Assembly: GCA_021771695.1 (NCBI GenBank)
Contig: JAETON010000002.1
Location: 99,610 to 163,609, forward strand
Direction of reading: 5' to 3'
Origin: Lachnospiraceae bacterium
Lineage (GTDB): Bacteria; Bacillota; Clostridia; Lachnospirales; Lachnospiraceae
DNA: 64,000 nt
Shown here: positions 34,150 to 43,737 of the stretch, piece by piece
Layout of the letters: every line of letters starts with the position of its first letter
Numbering within the stretch: position 1 is the first letter of the stretch
Program-made: the position numbers and the translations under genes
Notes under the pieces: model-generated
The model's input: the letters and a program-made list of their open reading frames with translations, nothing else
Told to the model about the DNA's origin: nothing
The model's database searches: none

Positions 34150-35364
34150 TTACATGTTTTTAATACGTTCCATTGCTGCTACTGTATTTTCATAACTTCC
34201 AAATGCTGTCAGCCGGAAATATCCTTCTCCGCTTGGTCCAAATCCTGAACCTGGAGTTCCTACTACATTTGCGTTTTCAAGAAGATGGTCAAAGAACTCC
34301 CATGATGTCATATGATCTGGTGTCTTCAACCAAATATATGGGGCATTCACTCCGCCGGATACCGTATAACCTGCATCTTTTAATCCTTCAAAAATGACCT
34401 TTGCATTGTTCATATAATATCCAACCTGCTCTTTTAACTGTGCTTTTCCAGCTTCAGAATAAACTGCCTCTCCGGCTTTCTGCACAATATAAGGAGCTCC
34501 ATTGTATTTTGTTCCATGACGTCTTGCCCACAAAGAGTGAAGTTGTACATCCCCGCATTTCAAATCCTTTGGAATAACTGTATATCCAAGACGTACTCCT
34601 GTAAATCCTGCATTTTTGGAAAAACTCTTTAATTCGATGGCACAGGTTCTTGCACCTTCACATTCGTAAATGGTATGTGCCACATTGTCTTCCGAAATAT
34701 ATGCTTCATATGCAGCATCATAAATAATCACTGCACCATTTTTATTTGCATAATCTACCCATCCCTGGAGCTGATCTTTCGTAATTGTAGAACCTGTTGG
34801 ATTATTTGGAAAACAAAGATAAATAATATCTGGTACTTCATCTGGAAAATCTGGTGCAAAATTGTTCTCTGCTGTACAAGGCATATAAATTACATCGCTC
34901 CATGTTTCTGCTTTCGGATCATAAGTTCCAGTTCTGCCTGCCATAACATTGGTATCTACATACACTGGATATACAGGGTCACATACTGCAATCTTATTAT
35001 CCTGTGCGAAAATTTCCTGAATATTTCCAGAATCACACTTTGCCCCATCACTTACAAAAATCTCATCCGCTTCTATATCTGCACCACGATCGGTATAATC
35101 ATTTTTTGCAATCGCATTGCGGAGAAATTCATATCCAAGGTCTGGTGCATATCCATGGAAAGTCTCAGCATGAGCCATTTCATCTACTGCACCATGCAGT
35201 GCATCAATAATGGATGGTGCCAAAGGCTGTGTTACATCTCCAATGCCGAGACGGATAATATCTTTTTCCGGGTTGGCTGTTTGATATTCATTTACTTTCT
35301 TTGCAATTGTTGAAAATAAATAGCTTCCAGGCAGTTTCAAATAGTTGTCATTAATCTTAAACAT
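34150..35364 (-). CDS. dapL: LL-diaminopimelate aminotransferase
   Basis: A 404-residue PLP-dependent aminotransferase that converts tetrahydrodipicolinate directly to LL-diaminopimelate for lysine and peptidoglycan. It has [18 protein letters not shown] at the N-terminus, [31 protein letters not shown], and the PLP lysine segment [20 protein letters not shown]. It lies nine bases after the ANTAR regulator and is the last gene of the operon. Tetrahydrodipicolinate is also the precursor of dipicolinic acid made by the DpaA enzyme at the left edge. Confidence 0.96.
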   Translation of the reverse strand: MFKINDNYLKLPGSYLFSTIAKKVNEYQTANPEKDIIRLGIGDVTQPLAPSIIDALHGAVDEMAHAETFHGYAPDLGYEFLRNAIAKNDYTDRGADIEADEIFVSDGAKCDSGNIQEIFAQDNKIAVCDPVYPVYVDTNVMAGRTGTYDPKAETWSDVIYMPCTAENNFAPDFPDEVPDIIYLCFPNNPTGSTITKDQLQGWVDYANKNGAVIIYDAAYEAYISEDNVAHTIYECEGARTCAIELKSFSKNAGFTGVRLGYTVIPKDLKCGDVQLHSLWARRHGTKYNGAPYIVQKAGEAVYSEAGKAQLKEQVGYYMNNAKVIFEGLKDAGYTVSGGVNAPYIWLKTPDHMTSWEFFDHLLENANVVGTPGSGFGPSGEGYFRLTAFGSYENTVAAMERIKNM

Positions 35365-35373
35365 AGTCTCCTC

Positions 35374-35928
35374 CTAATTTTGATATGTAAATGATTCTTT
35401 TATCATTTTTGCCATTTCAATTAATCCCACACCACTGTTCATACTTCTCTGTTGAAGATAACAGTGCGCTTCTTCTTCTGAAATTCTGTTATTTTCCATC
35501 AGCAATGCTTTTACTTCATCTATTAATTTTTGTTCTTCTCTTGTCCGCTGCTTTGGTCTTCGTTTTTTTTGTTTCTGTACATTGGAGACAGATTCTATCA
35601 CATCTCTCACTTTACTCACAAGATCATGTGCCTTCAACGGCATCGGAAGACAAGATACATTCTCATATGTACAGTCTTCCAGATAAATCTGAGAGGCAAG
35701 CAGCAGCATATGAATATCTTTTGGAAGATATTCCCTTAATTCACTGTATATCATATCCGCATATCTGTATCCACAGATTACCAGACCATCTTCTGCGCCT
35801 TCCAGGCGCTGAATCACTTGCGCTCCGGTTACGCAAACCGCTATCACATGAAATCCGCTGCGAACCAGCAGATTTCTTATATTTCTGGCAATTTCTTGTT
35901 TTGGAAACAGAACAATGATGTTAACCAA
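35374..35928 (-). CDS. ANTAR-domain RNA-binding antiterminator (NitR-like)
   Basis: About 185 residues. The N-terminal half is a receiver-like fold (VNIIVLFPKQEIARNIRNLLVRSGFHVIAV) in which the usual phospho-Asp segment reads GLVICGYRYADM, so normal phosphorylation is doubtful. A helical linker leads to an ANTAR domain at about 125-185 (EQKLIDEVKALLMENNRISEEEAHCYLQQRSMNSG). The likely start is TTG at 35928, nine bases after AGGAGG. ANTAR proteins bind paired hairpins in nascent RNA and block termination. A glnA-ANTAR (NitR) pair is known in solventogenic clostridia, and this gene follows glnA here. Confidence 0.85.
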   Translation of the reverse strand: MVNIIVLFPKQEIARNIRNLLVRSGFHVIAVCVTGAQVIQRLEGAEDGLVICGYRYADMIYSELREYLPKDIHMLLLASQIYLEDCTYENVSCLPMPLKAHDLVSKVRDVIESVSNVQKQKKRRPKQRTREEQKLIDEVKALLMENNRISEEEAHCYLQQRSMNSGVGLIEMAKMIKESFTYQN

Positions 35929-35963
35929 GCCTCTCACCTCCTCGCATCCAAACTCCAGGAAAA

Positions 35964-37295
35964 CTAAATCTTATATAAATATTCATCAATTTCCCATTGT
36001 GACACGTATCTCTGGTAAGACTCCCACTCTGAAGTTTTTGCTTCTATATATTTATTAAAAATATGTTCTCCAAGAACTTCTTTCATATAATCACTTTTTT
36101 TAAATATCTCCAAGGCTTCTTTCATATCCCTTGGCAATACCATAATTCCAGCTTTTTCCTTATCTCCTGCATCCATCTCATACTGGTTGCCGGAAGACCC
36201 CTTTCCAGGAGTTAATTTTCTGCGGATCCCATCCAATCCTGCTGCAAGGCTGACCGCCAATGCAAGATACGGATTTGCCGCAGAATCCGGACTTCTAAAT
36301 TCTATTCTTGTACCAATTCCTCTGGCTGATGGAACACGAATCAGCGGACTCCGGTTCGATGGTGACCATGACACATCCACTGGTGCTTCGTATCCTGGTA
36401 CAATTCTTTTATAAGAATTTACCAAAGGATTCGTAACCAGAGACATCTCTCTGGCATGTTCCATAACCCCTGCCATAAAATAATATGCCTCATCACTGAT
36501 TCCAATTGAATTTTTAGAATCAGCAAAAATGTTTCTTCCATCTTTCCATAAGGACATATTCAAATGCATGCCGGAACCATCCACTCCAGTAATTGGTTTC
36601 GGCATAAAACTTGCATATAATCCATGGCGTTTTGCAATGTATTTTACAACAAATTTAAATGTTAATATATTATCGGCTGTTCTGACAGCATTATCATACT
36701 TAAAATCAATCTCATGCTGTGCTGGTGCCACTTCATGATGAGATGCCTCAATCTCAAATCCCATATCTTCCAGATTCAGAATCATATCTCTCCTTGCACT
36801 CTCACCAAGATCCAGCGGTGCTACATCAAAATAGCCGGCTTTTTCATGGGTCAGTGTTGTTGGACGTCCTTCTTCATCTGTATGGAATAAGAAAAATTCA
36901 CATTCCGGTCCTACATTAAATTTATATCCCATACTTTTACATTCTCTGATAACTTTTTTCAAAATATGTCTCGGATCTCCTGCAAACGGCAGTCCATCCG
37001 GTCCATAAACGTCACAGATTAATCGGGCAACACGATTTCCCCCTGCATTCCACGGAAAAATCGCAAAACTATCAAGGTCTGGATATAAATACATATCAGA
37101 TTCTTCAATCCGCACGAATCCATCTACAGACGAACCGTCAAATGTACATTTGTTATCCAAAGCCTTTTCCAACTGGCGTACTGTGATTGCAACATTCTTC
37201 ATTGCGCCAAACAAATCAGAAAACTGCAGTCTGATAAACTGAACATCATTTTCTCTTACTAAGTCTATGATATCCTGTTTGGTGTATCGACCCAT
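35964..37295 (-). CDS. glnA: glutamine synthetase type I
   Basis: A 443-residue GSI-alpha type enzyme making glutamine from glutamate, ammonia and ATP. It has VQFIRLQFSDLFGAMKNVAI, DGSSVDGFVRIEESDMYL, GPECEFFLF, GSGMHLNMSLWKDG, the ATP-site NRSPLIRVPSARG, and EFRSPDSAANPYLALAV. There is no adenylylation-loop Tyr of the GSI-beta type, as expected in Firmicutes. It is 22 bp after carB and followed by an ANTAR regulator, so glutamine made here feeds CarA in the same operon. Confidence 0.96.
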   Translation of the reverse strand: MGRYTKQDIIDLVRENDVQFIRLQFSDLFGAMKNVAITVRQLEKALDNKCTFDGSSVDGFVRIEESDMYLYPDLDSFAIFPWNAGGNRVARLICDVYGPDGLPFAGDPRHILKKVIRECKSMGYKFNVGPECEFFLFHTDEEGRPTTLTHEKAGYFDVAPLDLGESARRDMILNLEDMGFEIEASHHEVAPAQHEIDFKYDNAVRTADNILTFKFVVKYIAKRHGLYASFMPKPITGVDGSGMHLNMSLWKDGRNIFADSKNSIGISDEAYYFMAGVMEHAREMSLVTNPLVNSYKRIVPGYEAPVDVSWSPSNRSPLIRVPSARGIGTRIEFRSPDSAANPYLALAVSLAAGLDGIRRKLTPGKGSSGNQYEMDAGDKEKAGIMVLPRDMKEALEIFKKSDYMKEVLGEHIFNKYIEAKTSEWESYQRYVSQWEIDEYLYKI

Positions 37296-37317
37296 AACAT
37301 CACTCCTCTTTCCATCG

Positions 37318-40300
37318 TTAAATTTTCGCTATGTCTACAACAGTCAATTGATCTCGATTTCCTGTTTCCAAACTAGTCAGCAGAGCATCTGCCGTATCCA
37401 AACTGGTCAGGCAGGTAACTCCTGTTTCAATCGCATAACGGCGAATCAGGAATCCATCTTTGCTTCGGCCAACACCCTGGGAAGGTGTATCGATGACTAA
37501 GTCAATTTTATCATCTAAAATCAAGTCTAGCAAGTTTGGAGATGCTTCTTCTAATTTATTTATCGGTTTTGCAGGTACTCCTGCTTCATTTAATACTCTG
37601 CAGGTACTTCTGGTAGAGTAAATCTCATATCCTAATTTTGTAAATCTGCGTCCAATATCTACAGCATCAATCTTATCTGCATCTTTTACAGTAAGAATCA
37701 TCTTTTTATATTTTGGAAGATTGACTCCTGCTCCTAAAAATGCCTTGTACAACGCTTCATGGTAGTTCTTAGAAATTCCAAGACATTCTCCCGTAGATTT
37801 CATTTCCGGTCCAAGGCTGACTTCTGCACCTCTTAATTTTTCAAAAGAAAATACTGGTTTTTTCACTGCATAATATTCTGATTCCGGCTGAAGTCCCGGT
37901 TCATATCCTAAATCTCTGATTTTAGCTCCGGTAATTACTTTTGCTGCCAGTGCTACAATCGGAATTCCTGTTACCTTGCTGATATAAGGTACGGTACGGC
38001 TGGAACGAGGATTTACCTCAATTACATAAACTTCTCCGTCTGCAACAATAAACTGAATATTAATTAATCCAATAACATGCAGGGATTTTGCAAGTTTTCT
38101 TGTATACTCTGCAATAACACGTTTAATCTTGTCACTTAAAGTTAAAGATGGATAAACAGAAATGCTGTCACCTGAGTGAATTCCTGCTCTTTCTACATGC
38201 TCCATAATTCCAGGAATCAAAATATCAGTTCCATCGCACACAGCATCTACTTCTACTTCTTTTCCTACTAAATACTTGTCAATCAAAATTGGATGTTCCT
38301 GCTCATAGCGGTTGATAATTTCCATAAATGCTTCAATATCTTCATCAGAAACTGCAATCTGCATTCCCTGCCCGCCAAGCACGTAAGAAGGACGCACTAA
38401 AACCGGATATCCAAGTGTATGTGCAACTTCCAACGCTTCCTCACAGGTAAATACTGTAGTTCCTTTTGGTCTTGGAATACAGCATTCTTCTAAGATTTCG
38501 TCAAACAATTCACGGTCTTCTGCAGCATCTACATTTTCTGCACTGGTTCCAAGAATCGGAACTCCCATTTTCATCAATGCTTCTGTCAGCTTAATAGCTG
38601 TCTGCCCGCCGAACTGAACCACTGCTCCATCTGGTTTTTCCAAATCTACGATACTTTCTACATCTTCTGCAGTCAATGGCTCAAAATACAGTTTATCTGC
38701 CACATCAAAGTCTGTAGAAACTGTCTCTGGATTGTTATTGACGATAATTGTTTCATATCCTTCTTTACTTAATGCCCATACACTGTGTACAGAACAATAG
38801 TCAAATTCAATTCCTTGTCCGATACGAATTGGTCCAGAACCTAGAACCATAACTTTTTTCTTGCCAGAAGTTTCTTCTACTTCATTTTCCCCATCATAGC
38901 AGGAATAATAATAAGGTGTTTCTGCATCAAACTCTGCCGCACATGTATCTACGATCTTATAAGCTGCATGAATTCCCATTTCATTTCTTAGTTCTTTGAT
39001 TTCCCTCTCTGTTTTTCCAACCAGCTGTCCAATCACTTTATCCGGAAATTCTAAGCGTTTTGCTTCCATCAAAAGTTCTTTATCTAAAGTTTCTGCTGTG
39101 GCAAGTTTCTTTTCCATTTCTACCAAAATAGCAATCTTATCTAAGAACCAGCGGTCAATCTTTGTAATATTGAAGATTGTATCATAATCAAATCCTCTTC
39201 GGATTGCTTCGGCAATCACATAGATTCTTAAATCATCAATTTTTTCCAATTCTTTTAACAATTCTTCATCACTTAATTTATCGTAATCCCCAAAAATCAA
39301 ACTATCCACATGCTGTTCCAATGAACGAATTGCTTTCATCAAAGCTCCTTCAAAGTTTGTTCCAATACTCATAACTTCTCCAGTCGCTTTCATCTGCGTT
39401 GTTAAAGTACGTTTTGCATGAATAAATTTGTCAAATGGAAGTCTTGGCATTTTTACAACACAATAATCCAGCATCGGCTCAAAACTTGCATAAGTTTTCT
39501 TTGTAACTGCATTTTCAATTTCATCCAGTGTATATCCAATGGCAATCTTTGCTGTAACTTTTGCAATTGGATATCCTGTCGCTTTGGATGCCAATGCAGA
39601 AGAACGGCTGACACGAGGATTAACCTCAATCACACAATATTCAAAACTGTCCGGATTTAATGCATACTGCACATTACATCCGCCGTGGACATCTAATTCT
39701 GTGATAATATTCAATGCAGAAGTTCTTAACATCTGATATTCTTTATCACCTAACGTCTGAGATGGAGCTACAACAATACTATCACCAGTATGCACACCAA
39801 CCGGATCAATATTTTCCATATTACAAATAGTAATGCATGTTCCATTTTCATCACGCATTACTTCATATTCGATTTCTTTCCATCCGCCAATGTAACGTTC
39901 TACCAGAACTTCTCCAACACGGCTTAAACGAAGTCCATTTTCCAAAATAGTTTCCAGTTCTTCCTGATTATGCGCAATTCCGCCGCCGCTTCCTCCAAGT
40001 GTATAAGCCGGACGTAATACAGCCGGATATCCCATTTCTTTTGCGAATTCTACGCCGTCTTCAATGGTAGTTACAACCTGGCCTGCTGCAATCGGTTCCC
40101 CAATTTTTTCCATGGTATTTTGGAATTCCTGACGGTCTTCGGCTTTTTTAATTGTCATTGGAGAAGTACCGATCAATTTCACACCGCTTTTCTCCAAATA
40201 TCCGCTTTCGACCAATTCCATAGCAAGATTCAGTGCTGCCTGTCCTCCTAATGTAGGAAGAATACTGTCCGGATGTTCTTTTTCAATGATTTTTTCAATG

Positions 40301-40518
40301 ACAGATGCTGTTAACGGCTCAATGTATACTTTATCTGCAATGTCTTTATCTGTCATAATGGTTGCCGGATTGGAGTTTACCAAAACAACTTCGATTCCCT
40401 CTTCTTGAAGTGCACGGCATGCCTGTGTTCCAGCATAATCAAATTCTGCTGCCTGTCCAATAACAATAGGTCCTGAGCCAATAACCAGTACTTTTTTAAT
40501 ATCTTCTCTCTTAGGCAT
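37318..40518 (-). CDS. carB: carbamoyl-phosphate synthase large subunit
   Basis: A 1066-residue enzyme with two homologous ATP-grasp halves, starting KVLVIGSGPIVIGQAAEFDYAGTQA and, near residue 555, KVMVLGSGPIRIGQGIEFDYCS. The C-terminal 130 residues form the allosteric MGS-like domain (DIGRRFTKLGYEIYSTRSTCRVL, then VIDTPSQGVGRSKDGFLIRR). It makes carbamoyl phosphate from bicarbonate, ammonia and two ATP for pyrimidines and arginine. It has normal length, and the start overlaps the carA stop by eight bases, showing translational coupling. Confidence 0.98.
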   Translation of the reverse strand: MPKREDIKKVLVIGSGPIVIGQAAEFDYAGTQACRALQEEGIEVVLVNSNPATIMTDKDIADKVYIEPLTASVIEKIIEKEHPDSILPTLGGQAALNLAMELVESGYLEKSGVKLIGTSPMTIKKAEDRQEFQNTMEKIGEPIAAGQVVTTIEDGVEFAKEMGYPAVLRPAYTLGGSGGGIAHNQEELETILENGLRLSRVGEVLVERYIGGWKEIEYEVMRDENGTCITICNMENIDPVGVHTGDSIVVAPSQTLGDKEYQMLRTSALNIITELDVHGGCNVQYALNPDSFEYCVIEVNPRVSRSSALASKATGYPIAKVTAKIAIGYTLDEIENAVTKKTYASFEPMLDYCVVKMPRLPFDKFIHAKRTLTTQMKATGEVMSIGTNFEGALMKAIRSLEQHVDSLIFGDYDKLSDEELLKELEKIDDLRIYVIAEAIRRGFDYDTIFNITKIDRWFLDKIAILVEMEKKLATAETLDKELLMEAKRLEFPDKVIGQLVGKTEREIKELRNEMGIHAAYKIVDTCAAEFDAETPYYYSCYDGENEVEETSGKKKVMVLGSGPIRIGQGIEFDYCSVHSVWALSKEGYETIIVNNNPETVSTDFDVADKLYFEPLTAEDVESIVDLEKPDGAVVQFGGQTAIKLTEALMKMGVPILGTSAENVDAAEDRELFDEILEECCIPRPKGTTVFTCEEALEVAHTLGYPVLVRPSYVLGGQGMQIAVSDEDIEAFMEIINRYEQEHPILIDKYLVGKEVEVDAVCDGTDILIPGIMEHVERAGIHSGDSISVYPSLTLSDKIKRVIAEYTRKLAKSLHVIGLINIQFIVADGEVYVIEVNPRSSRTVPYISKVTGIPIVALAAKVITGAKIRDLGYEPGLQPESEYYAVKKPVFSFEKLRGAEVSLGPEMKSTGECLGISKNYHEALYKAFLGAGVNLPKYKKMILTVKDADKIDAVDIGRRFTKLGYEIYSTRSTCRVLNEAGVPAKPINKLEEASPNLLDLILDDKIDLVIDTPSQGVGRSKDGFLIRRYAIETGVTCLTSLDTADALLTSLETGNRDQLTVVDIAKI

Positions 40519-41590
40519 TTTTTACTCCTTTCATCACATCCATAAATTCGTCAAATAAATATGCAGTATCTTGTGGTCCCGGACAAGCTTCCGGATGGAA
40601 CTGTACGGTACGAATGTTCTTATTCTTATAACGTAACCCTTCAATGGTTTTATCATTTACATTAATAAAGGAAACTTCTGCAACATCTTCCGGTATTGTA
40701 TCTCCTTTAATCACATATCCATGATTCTGTGAAGAAATATAAACTCTTCCACTGGCTAAATCTTTCACCGGATGATTTCCCCCGCGGTGTCCCCATCGCA
40801 TTTTTTCTGTATCTGCTCCAGTTGCCAATGCCATCAACTGATGCCCAAGACAAATTGCAAAAATCGGAACATCACTATTGTATAATTTTTTCAATTCTTC
40901 AATCACTGTCACACATTCTTTTGGATCCCCAGGTCCGTTGGAAAGCATAATTCCGTCCGGCTGGTCTGCAAGAATTTCTTCTGCAGGAGTAAAAGCAGGA
41001 TAAACTGTTACGTCACAGCCTCTCTTCGTCAAAGAATTTACGATATTATCCTTTGTTCCAAGATCTAATAATGCAACTTTATACCCATCTCCGGAAAAAT
41101 GCTCTTTTTCCTGTCTGGTAACTGTTTTTACTGCATCGGTAACTCTATATTCCTTTAATTTTGGGAGAATTTCATCTAAATTAAAATCAGGATTTGTAGT
41201 AATCATACCGCCCATACACCCCTGTTCTCTCAGGATCTTTGTAATGGCTCTTGTATCTACTCCGCTGATCCCCGGAATATCATGCCGGATCAGATAATCC
41301 TCTAAATCTTCTTCACGTCGGAAATTGCTGGAAGTTCTGGATATTTCTCTTACGATAAATGCAGAATGCCACGGATGTGCAGACTCTGCATCTTCAGCAC
41401 AAACCCCATAATTTCCAATCAATGGATACGTCATTACGACTCCCTGTCCCTGATAAGATGGATCTGTCAACACCTCCAGATAACCAGTCATAGAAGTATT
41501 AAATACTACTTCGCAGATAACTTCTTTTCTGGCTCCGAAACTTTGTCCTTTGAACACGTGTCCATCTTCCAGTATCAAAAATGCGTTCAT
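40511..41590 (-). CDS. carA: carbamoyl-phosphate synthase small subunit
   Basis: A 359-residue glutamine amidotransferase. The N-terminal CPSase small-chain domain (FLILEDGHVFKGQSFGARKEV) is followed by a class I GATase domain with the nucleophile in FAICLGHQLMALATGA and the His/Glu of TVQFHPEACPGP. It delivers ammonia to CarB. GGAGG lies nine bases before the ATG. It is first in the operon carA-carB-glnA-ANTAR-dapL and has a long leader with a possible attenuator hairpin. Confidence 0.97.
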   Translation of the reverse strand: MNAFLILEDGHVFKGQSFGARKEVICEVVFNTSMTGYLEVLTDPSYQGQGVVMTYPLIGNYGVCAEDAESAHPWHSAFIVREISRTSSNFRREEDLEDYLIRHDIPGISGVDTRAITKILREQGCMGGMITTNPDFNLDEILPKLKEYRVTDAVKTVTRQEKEHFSGDGYKVALLDLGTKDNIVNSLTKRGCDVTVYPAFTPAEEILADQPDGIMLSNGPGDPKECVTVIEELKKLYNSDVPIFAICLGHQLMALATGADTEKMRWGHRGGNHPVKDLASGRVYISSQNHGYVIKGDTIPEDVAEVSFINVNDKTIEGLRYKNKNIRTVQFHPEACPGPQDTAYLFDEFMDVMKGVKNA

Positions 41591-41639
41591 GAAAATTTCC
41601 TCCTATACTTTCTCTTAAACAATCGTATAATCAAGATAC

Positions 41640-41810
41640 TTTTTATTTTACATAAAAAAAAGAAATAACTCTAAAATAAAAATCACGAATCCAAGTATTG
41701 GATCATACACTTTCCAATACCTCAAATGCCTCACGTCTTATTATTTTAGAAATATTTCTCTACAAATTGTAAAAAGTGTATCACAATCCTTAATGAATTG
41801 CAAGTATTTT
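41640..41810 (-). promoter_or_regulatory. carA promoter and leader with hairpin
   Basis: Minus strand -35 TTGCAA, 17-bp spacer, -10 TACACT about 190 bp before carA. The leader contains GTATTGG/CCAATAC with extended weak pairing, then GATTTTTATTTT, like an attenuator. No PyrR-site or T-box consensus was recognised. Confidence 0.4.
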
Positions 41811-41817
41811 TTTTATT

Positions 41818-42420
41818 TTATTGGTTCTTTGAAAAAACGCAGCCACAGAAATTTTGACGATACAAAGAATATTTCTTAGATAATTCAATAGATCTTTGAT
41901 AACCGCCTTTCTTCTTAAAATCTGACGGCAGGAAATCCACCCCATATTTTTCTCCCTCTTTTTGTCCAAGTTCGTTCAGCCACTGTGCATTTTTCAATGG
42001 ACTAATCGTCAATGTTGTCGAAAAATAATCAAAACCTTTTTGGGACGCAAGTTTTGCAGTCTCTTCCAGCCGCAAACGATAGCAAAGATAACATCTTGCC
42101 CCGCCTTCCGGCTCTTTTTCATATCCTTTCACTGTCTTATAGAAGACTCCCGGTGTATAATCAGCCGCAATCACTTCCACATCATCTAACTGCATTTCCG
42201 AAACTAACCGCTTCTGCTCTTTTATTCGTTTTTCATATTCTTTTTTGGAATCCATATTGGGATTATAATAAAACACTGTAATATGAAAATACTGGGACAA
42301 ATATTCCAAAACATAACTGCTGCATGGAGCACAGCAGCTATGAAGCAGCAATCTCGGCCGTTTATTTTCCAAACGATCTAACAGCCCTTCCAGCTTCTTT
42401 TGATAATTTATTTTATTCAT
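41818..42420 (-). CDS. queH: epoxyqueuosine reductase QueH
   Basis: About 200 residues. The family signature HSCCAPCSSYVLEYL provides paired cysteines, followed by CYLCYRLRLEETAKLA and the C-terminal NFCGCVFS. QueH carries out the last step of queuosine synthesis in tRNA, reducing epoxyqueuosine, and replaces the unrelated cobalamin enzyme QueG. The start at 42420 (MNKINYQKK) is chosen because AAAGGA lies before it within a longer frame. It is a single gene just before the tRNA-Pro locus on the opposite strand. Confidence 0.93.
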   Translation of the reverse strand: MNKINYQKKLEGLLDRLENKRPRLLLHSCCAPCSSYVLEYLSQYFHITVFYYNPNMDSKKEYEKRIKEQKRLVSEMQLDDVEVIAADYTPGVFYKTVKGYEKEPEGGARCYLCYRLRLEETAKLASQKGFDYFSTTLTISPLKNAQWLNELGQKEGEKYGVDFLPSDFKKKGGYQRSIELSKKYSLYRQNFCGCVFSKNQ

Positions 42421-42487
42421 AGAAATTTCCTTTCTCATATTTTCTTTTTTATTTTAGCACGAATTTCATAAAATTTGAATTTTTCTC

Positions 42488-42517
42488 TTTACATTTTCAT
42501 AGGAAAAGAGCTATAAT
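42488..42517 (+). promoter_or_regulatory. tRNA promoter
   Basis: -35 TTTACA (42488-42493), an 18-bp spacer and a perfect -10 TATAAT (42512-42517), nine bases before the tRNA. Confidence 0.75.
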
Positions 42518-42525
42518 AGCGAGAG

Positions 42526-42599
42526 CGGGGTGTGGCTCAGCTTGGTAGAGCGCTTGGTTCGGGACTAAGAGGTCGTGGGTTCAAATCCCGTCACCCCGA
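42526..42599 (+). tRNA. tRNA-Pro (anticodon CGG)
   Basis: A 74-nt cloverleaf: acceptor CGGGGTG/CACCCCG, D-stem GCTC/GAGC, anticodon stem CTTGG/CTAAG with loop TTCGGGA (anticodon CGG, reading CCG), TpsiC arm GTGGG-TTCAAAT-CCCGT, discriminator A. CCA is not encoded. It is followed immediately by a strong terminator. Confidence 0.95.
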
Positions 42600-42611
42600 T
42601 GAACCTAAAAA

Positions 42612-42672
42612 AGGTTTAGAAATATTGGAGATGCGGTGTTTCGCATAAAACCGATATTTCTAAGCCTTTTTT
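42612..42672 (+). terminator. terminator after tRNA-Pro
   Basis: A 17-bp stem (AGGTTTAGAAATATTGG with CCGATATTTCTAAGCCT, two G-T pairs), an inner ATGCG/CGCAT stem and a six-T tail. Confidence 0.88.
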
Positions 42673-42779
42673 GTTCTATTTTATCCTCTCTTTTCATGAT
42701 TCTGTTTCCTCTGTATAATATTGCAATTAAGAGATTTATTCGAGTGGCTAGGTAAACTTTGCATGAGGAGGATATAAAA

Positions 42780-43586
42780 ATGAAAAATAAACCAACTGTC
42801 TTAATTGCAGACAACAATTCCCAAGAAGCAGAGATTCTTTCTAAAAACCTTTCACAAACCTTTGAAATAGCAGCAATTGCACACGATGGAGAAGACGCAC
42901 TTACTTCTATTTTAAATTTGCACCCTGATATTGCAGTTATTGATATGATTCTTCCATCCATTGATGGTCCTGGTATCATTGAATCATGCAAAACAAGTCT
43001 TAACAAAAATGATTTCCCTTCTTTTATTATTACTGCCAATCAATCCACACAAAAATTTATTCAATTCATAAATCCTGAAGATATCGACTACTATATGATA
43101 AAACCTTTTCAACCTCATATCTTATCACGCCGGATAGAACAAATTATCCGTTTAAAGCATATGAATCAGCAGATTCAGCATCTATCAAAAAACAATACGT
43201 CAAATCCTTTCTCCCCAATATCCAGCCAATACATCCGCCAAGATGTAACAAAACTTATCCGAAATTTTGGAATTCCTGCACATTTAAAAGGCTATCAATA
43301 TGTCCGGGAAGGTATTCTTATGGCAATCGAAGATATAAATGCCGTCAATTATGTCACAAAACTTCTTTATCCTTCCATTGCTAAAAAATACCACACAACT
43401 TCTAGCAGCGTTGAACGTGCTATACGCCATGCTATTGACATTGTTTGGAACAAAGGAAATCTTGAACTTCTTGACGAGGTTTTAGGATGCTCCATACATT
43501 CTCAATCTAAGAAACCAACGAATTCCGAATTTATTGCACTTATTGCAGATCGATTGAGACTCCATTATCAAGTCAGTGCTTCCTAG
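42780..43586 (+). CDS. spo0A: Spo0A-family response regulator (divergent)
   Basis: A 268-residue regulator. The receiver domain has D11, phospho-acceptor D55 (AVIDMILPSIDG), T85 and K108 (YYMIKPF). The C-terminal Spo0A domain has IRNFGIPAHLKGYQYVREGI, HTTSSSVERAIRHAIDIVW and KPTNSEFIALIADRLRLHY, which bind 0A boxes. GAGGAGG lies nine bases before the ATG. Standard clostridial spo0A sits next to spoIVB; here it stands alone between a tRNA and htpG, and its receiver is noticeably unlike the usual one. It could be the only Spo0A or a second paralogue. Confidence 0.82.
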   Translation: MKNKPTVLIADNNSQEAEILSKNLSQTFEIAAIAHDGEDALTSILNLHPDIAVIDMILPSIDGPGIIESCKTSLNKNDFPSFIITANQSTQKFIQFINPEDIDYYMIKPFQPHILSRRIEQIIRLKHMNQQIQHLSKNNTSNPFSPISSQYIRQDVTKLIRNFGIPAHLKGYQYVREGILMAIEDINAVNYVTKLLYPSIAKKYHTTSSSVERAIRHAIDIVWNKGNLELLDEVLGCSIHSQSKKPTNSEFIALIADRLRLHYQVSAS

Positions 43587-43596
43587 TCAAAGTTTG

Positions 43597-43623
43597 TTAG
43601 CACTCTTTTTGGTTGAGTGCTAA
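43597..43623. promoter_or_regulatory. CIRCE element (HrcA operator)
   Basis: TTAGCACTC-N9-GAGTGCTAA, a perfect copy of the CIRCE consensus, located just before the htpG promoter. HrcA represses heat-shock genes through this site. Confidence 0.97.
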
Positions 43624-43630
43624 TTTCCCC

Positions 43631-43659
43631 TTGACTTTCTATGGAAAGGGCTTTACAAT
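43631..43659 (+). promoter_or_regulatory. htpG promoter
   Basis: -35 TTGACT (43631-43636), 17-bp spacer, -10 TACAAT (43654-43659), eight bases downstream of the CIRCE element. Confidence 0.75.
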
Positions 43660-43737
43660 ACCTTTTATAGGCCGTGTCCTATATTATATAGAACAAAAAA
43701 CACAAGAAATTTTATAAAATAAAGGAGTGTATATATC

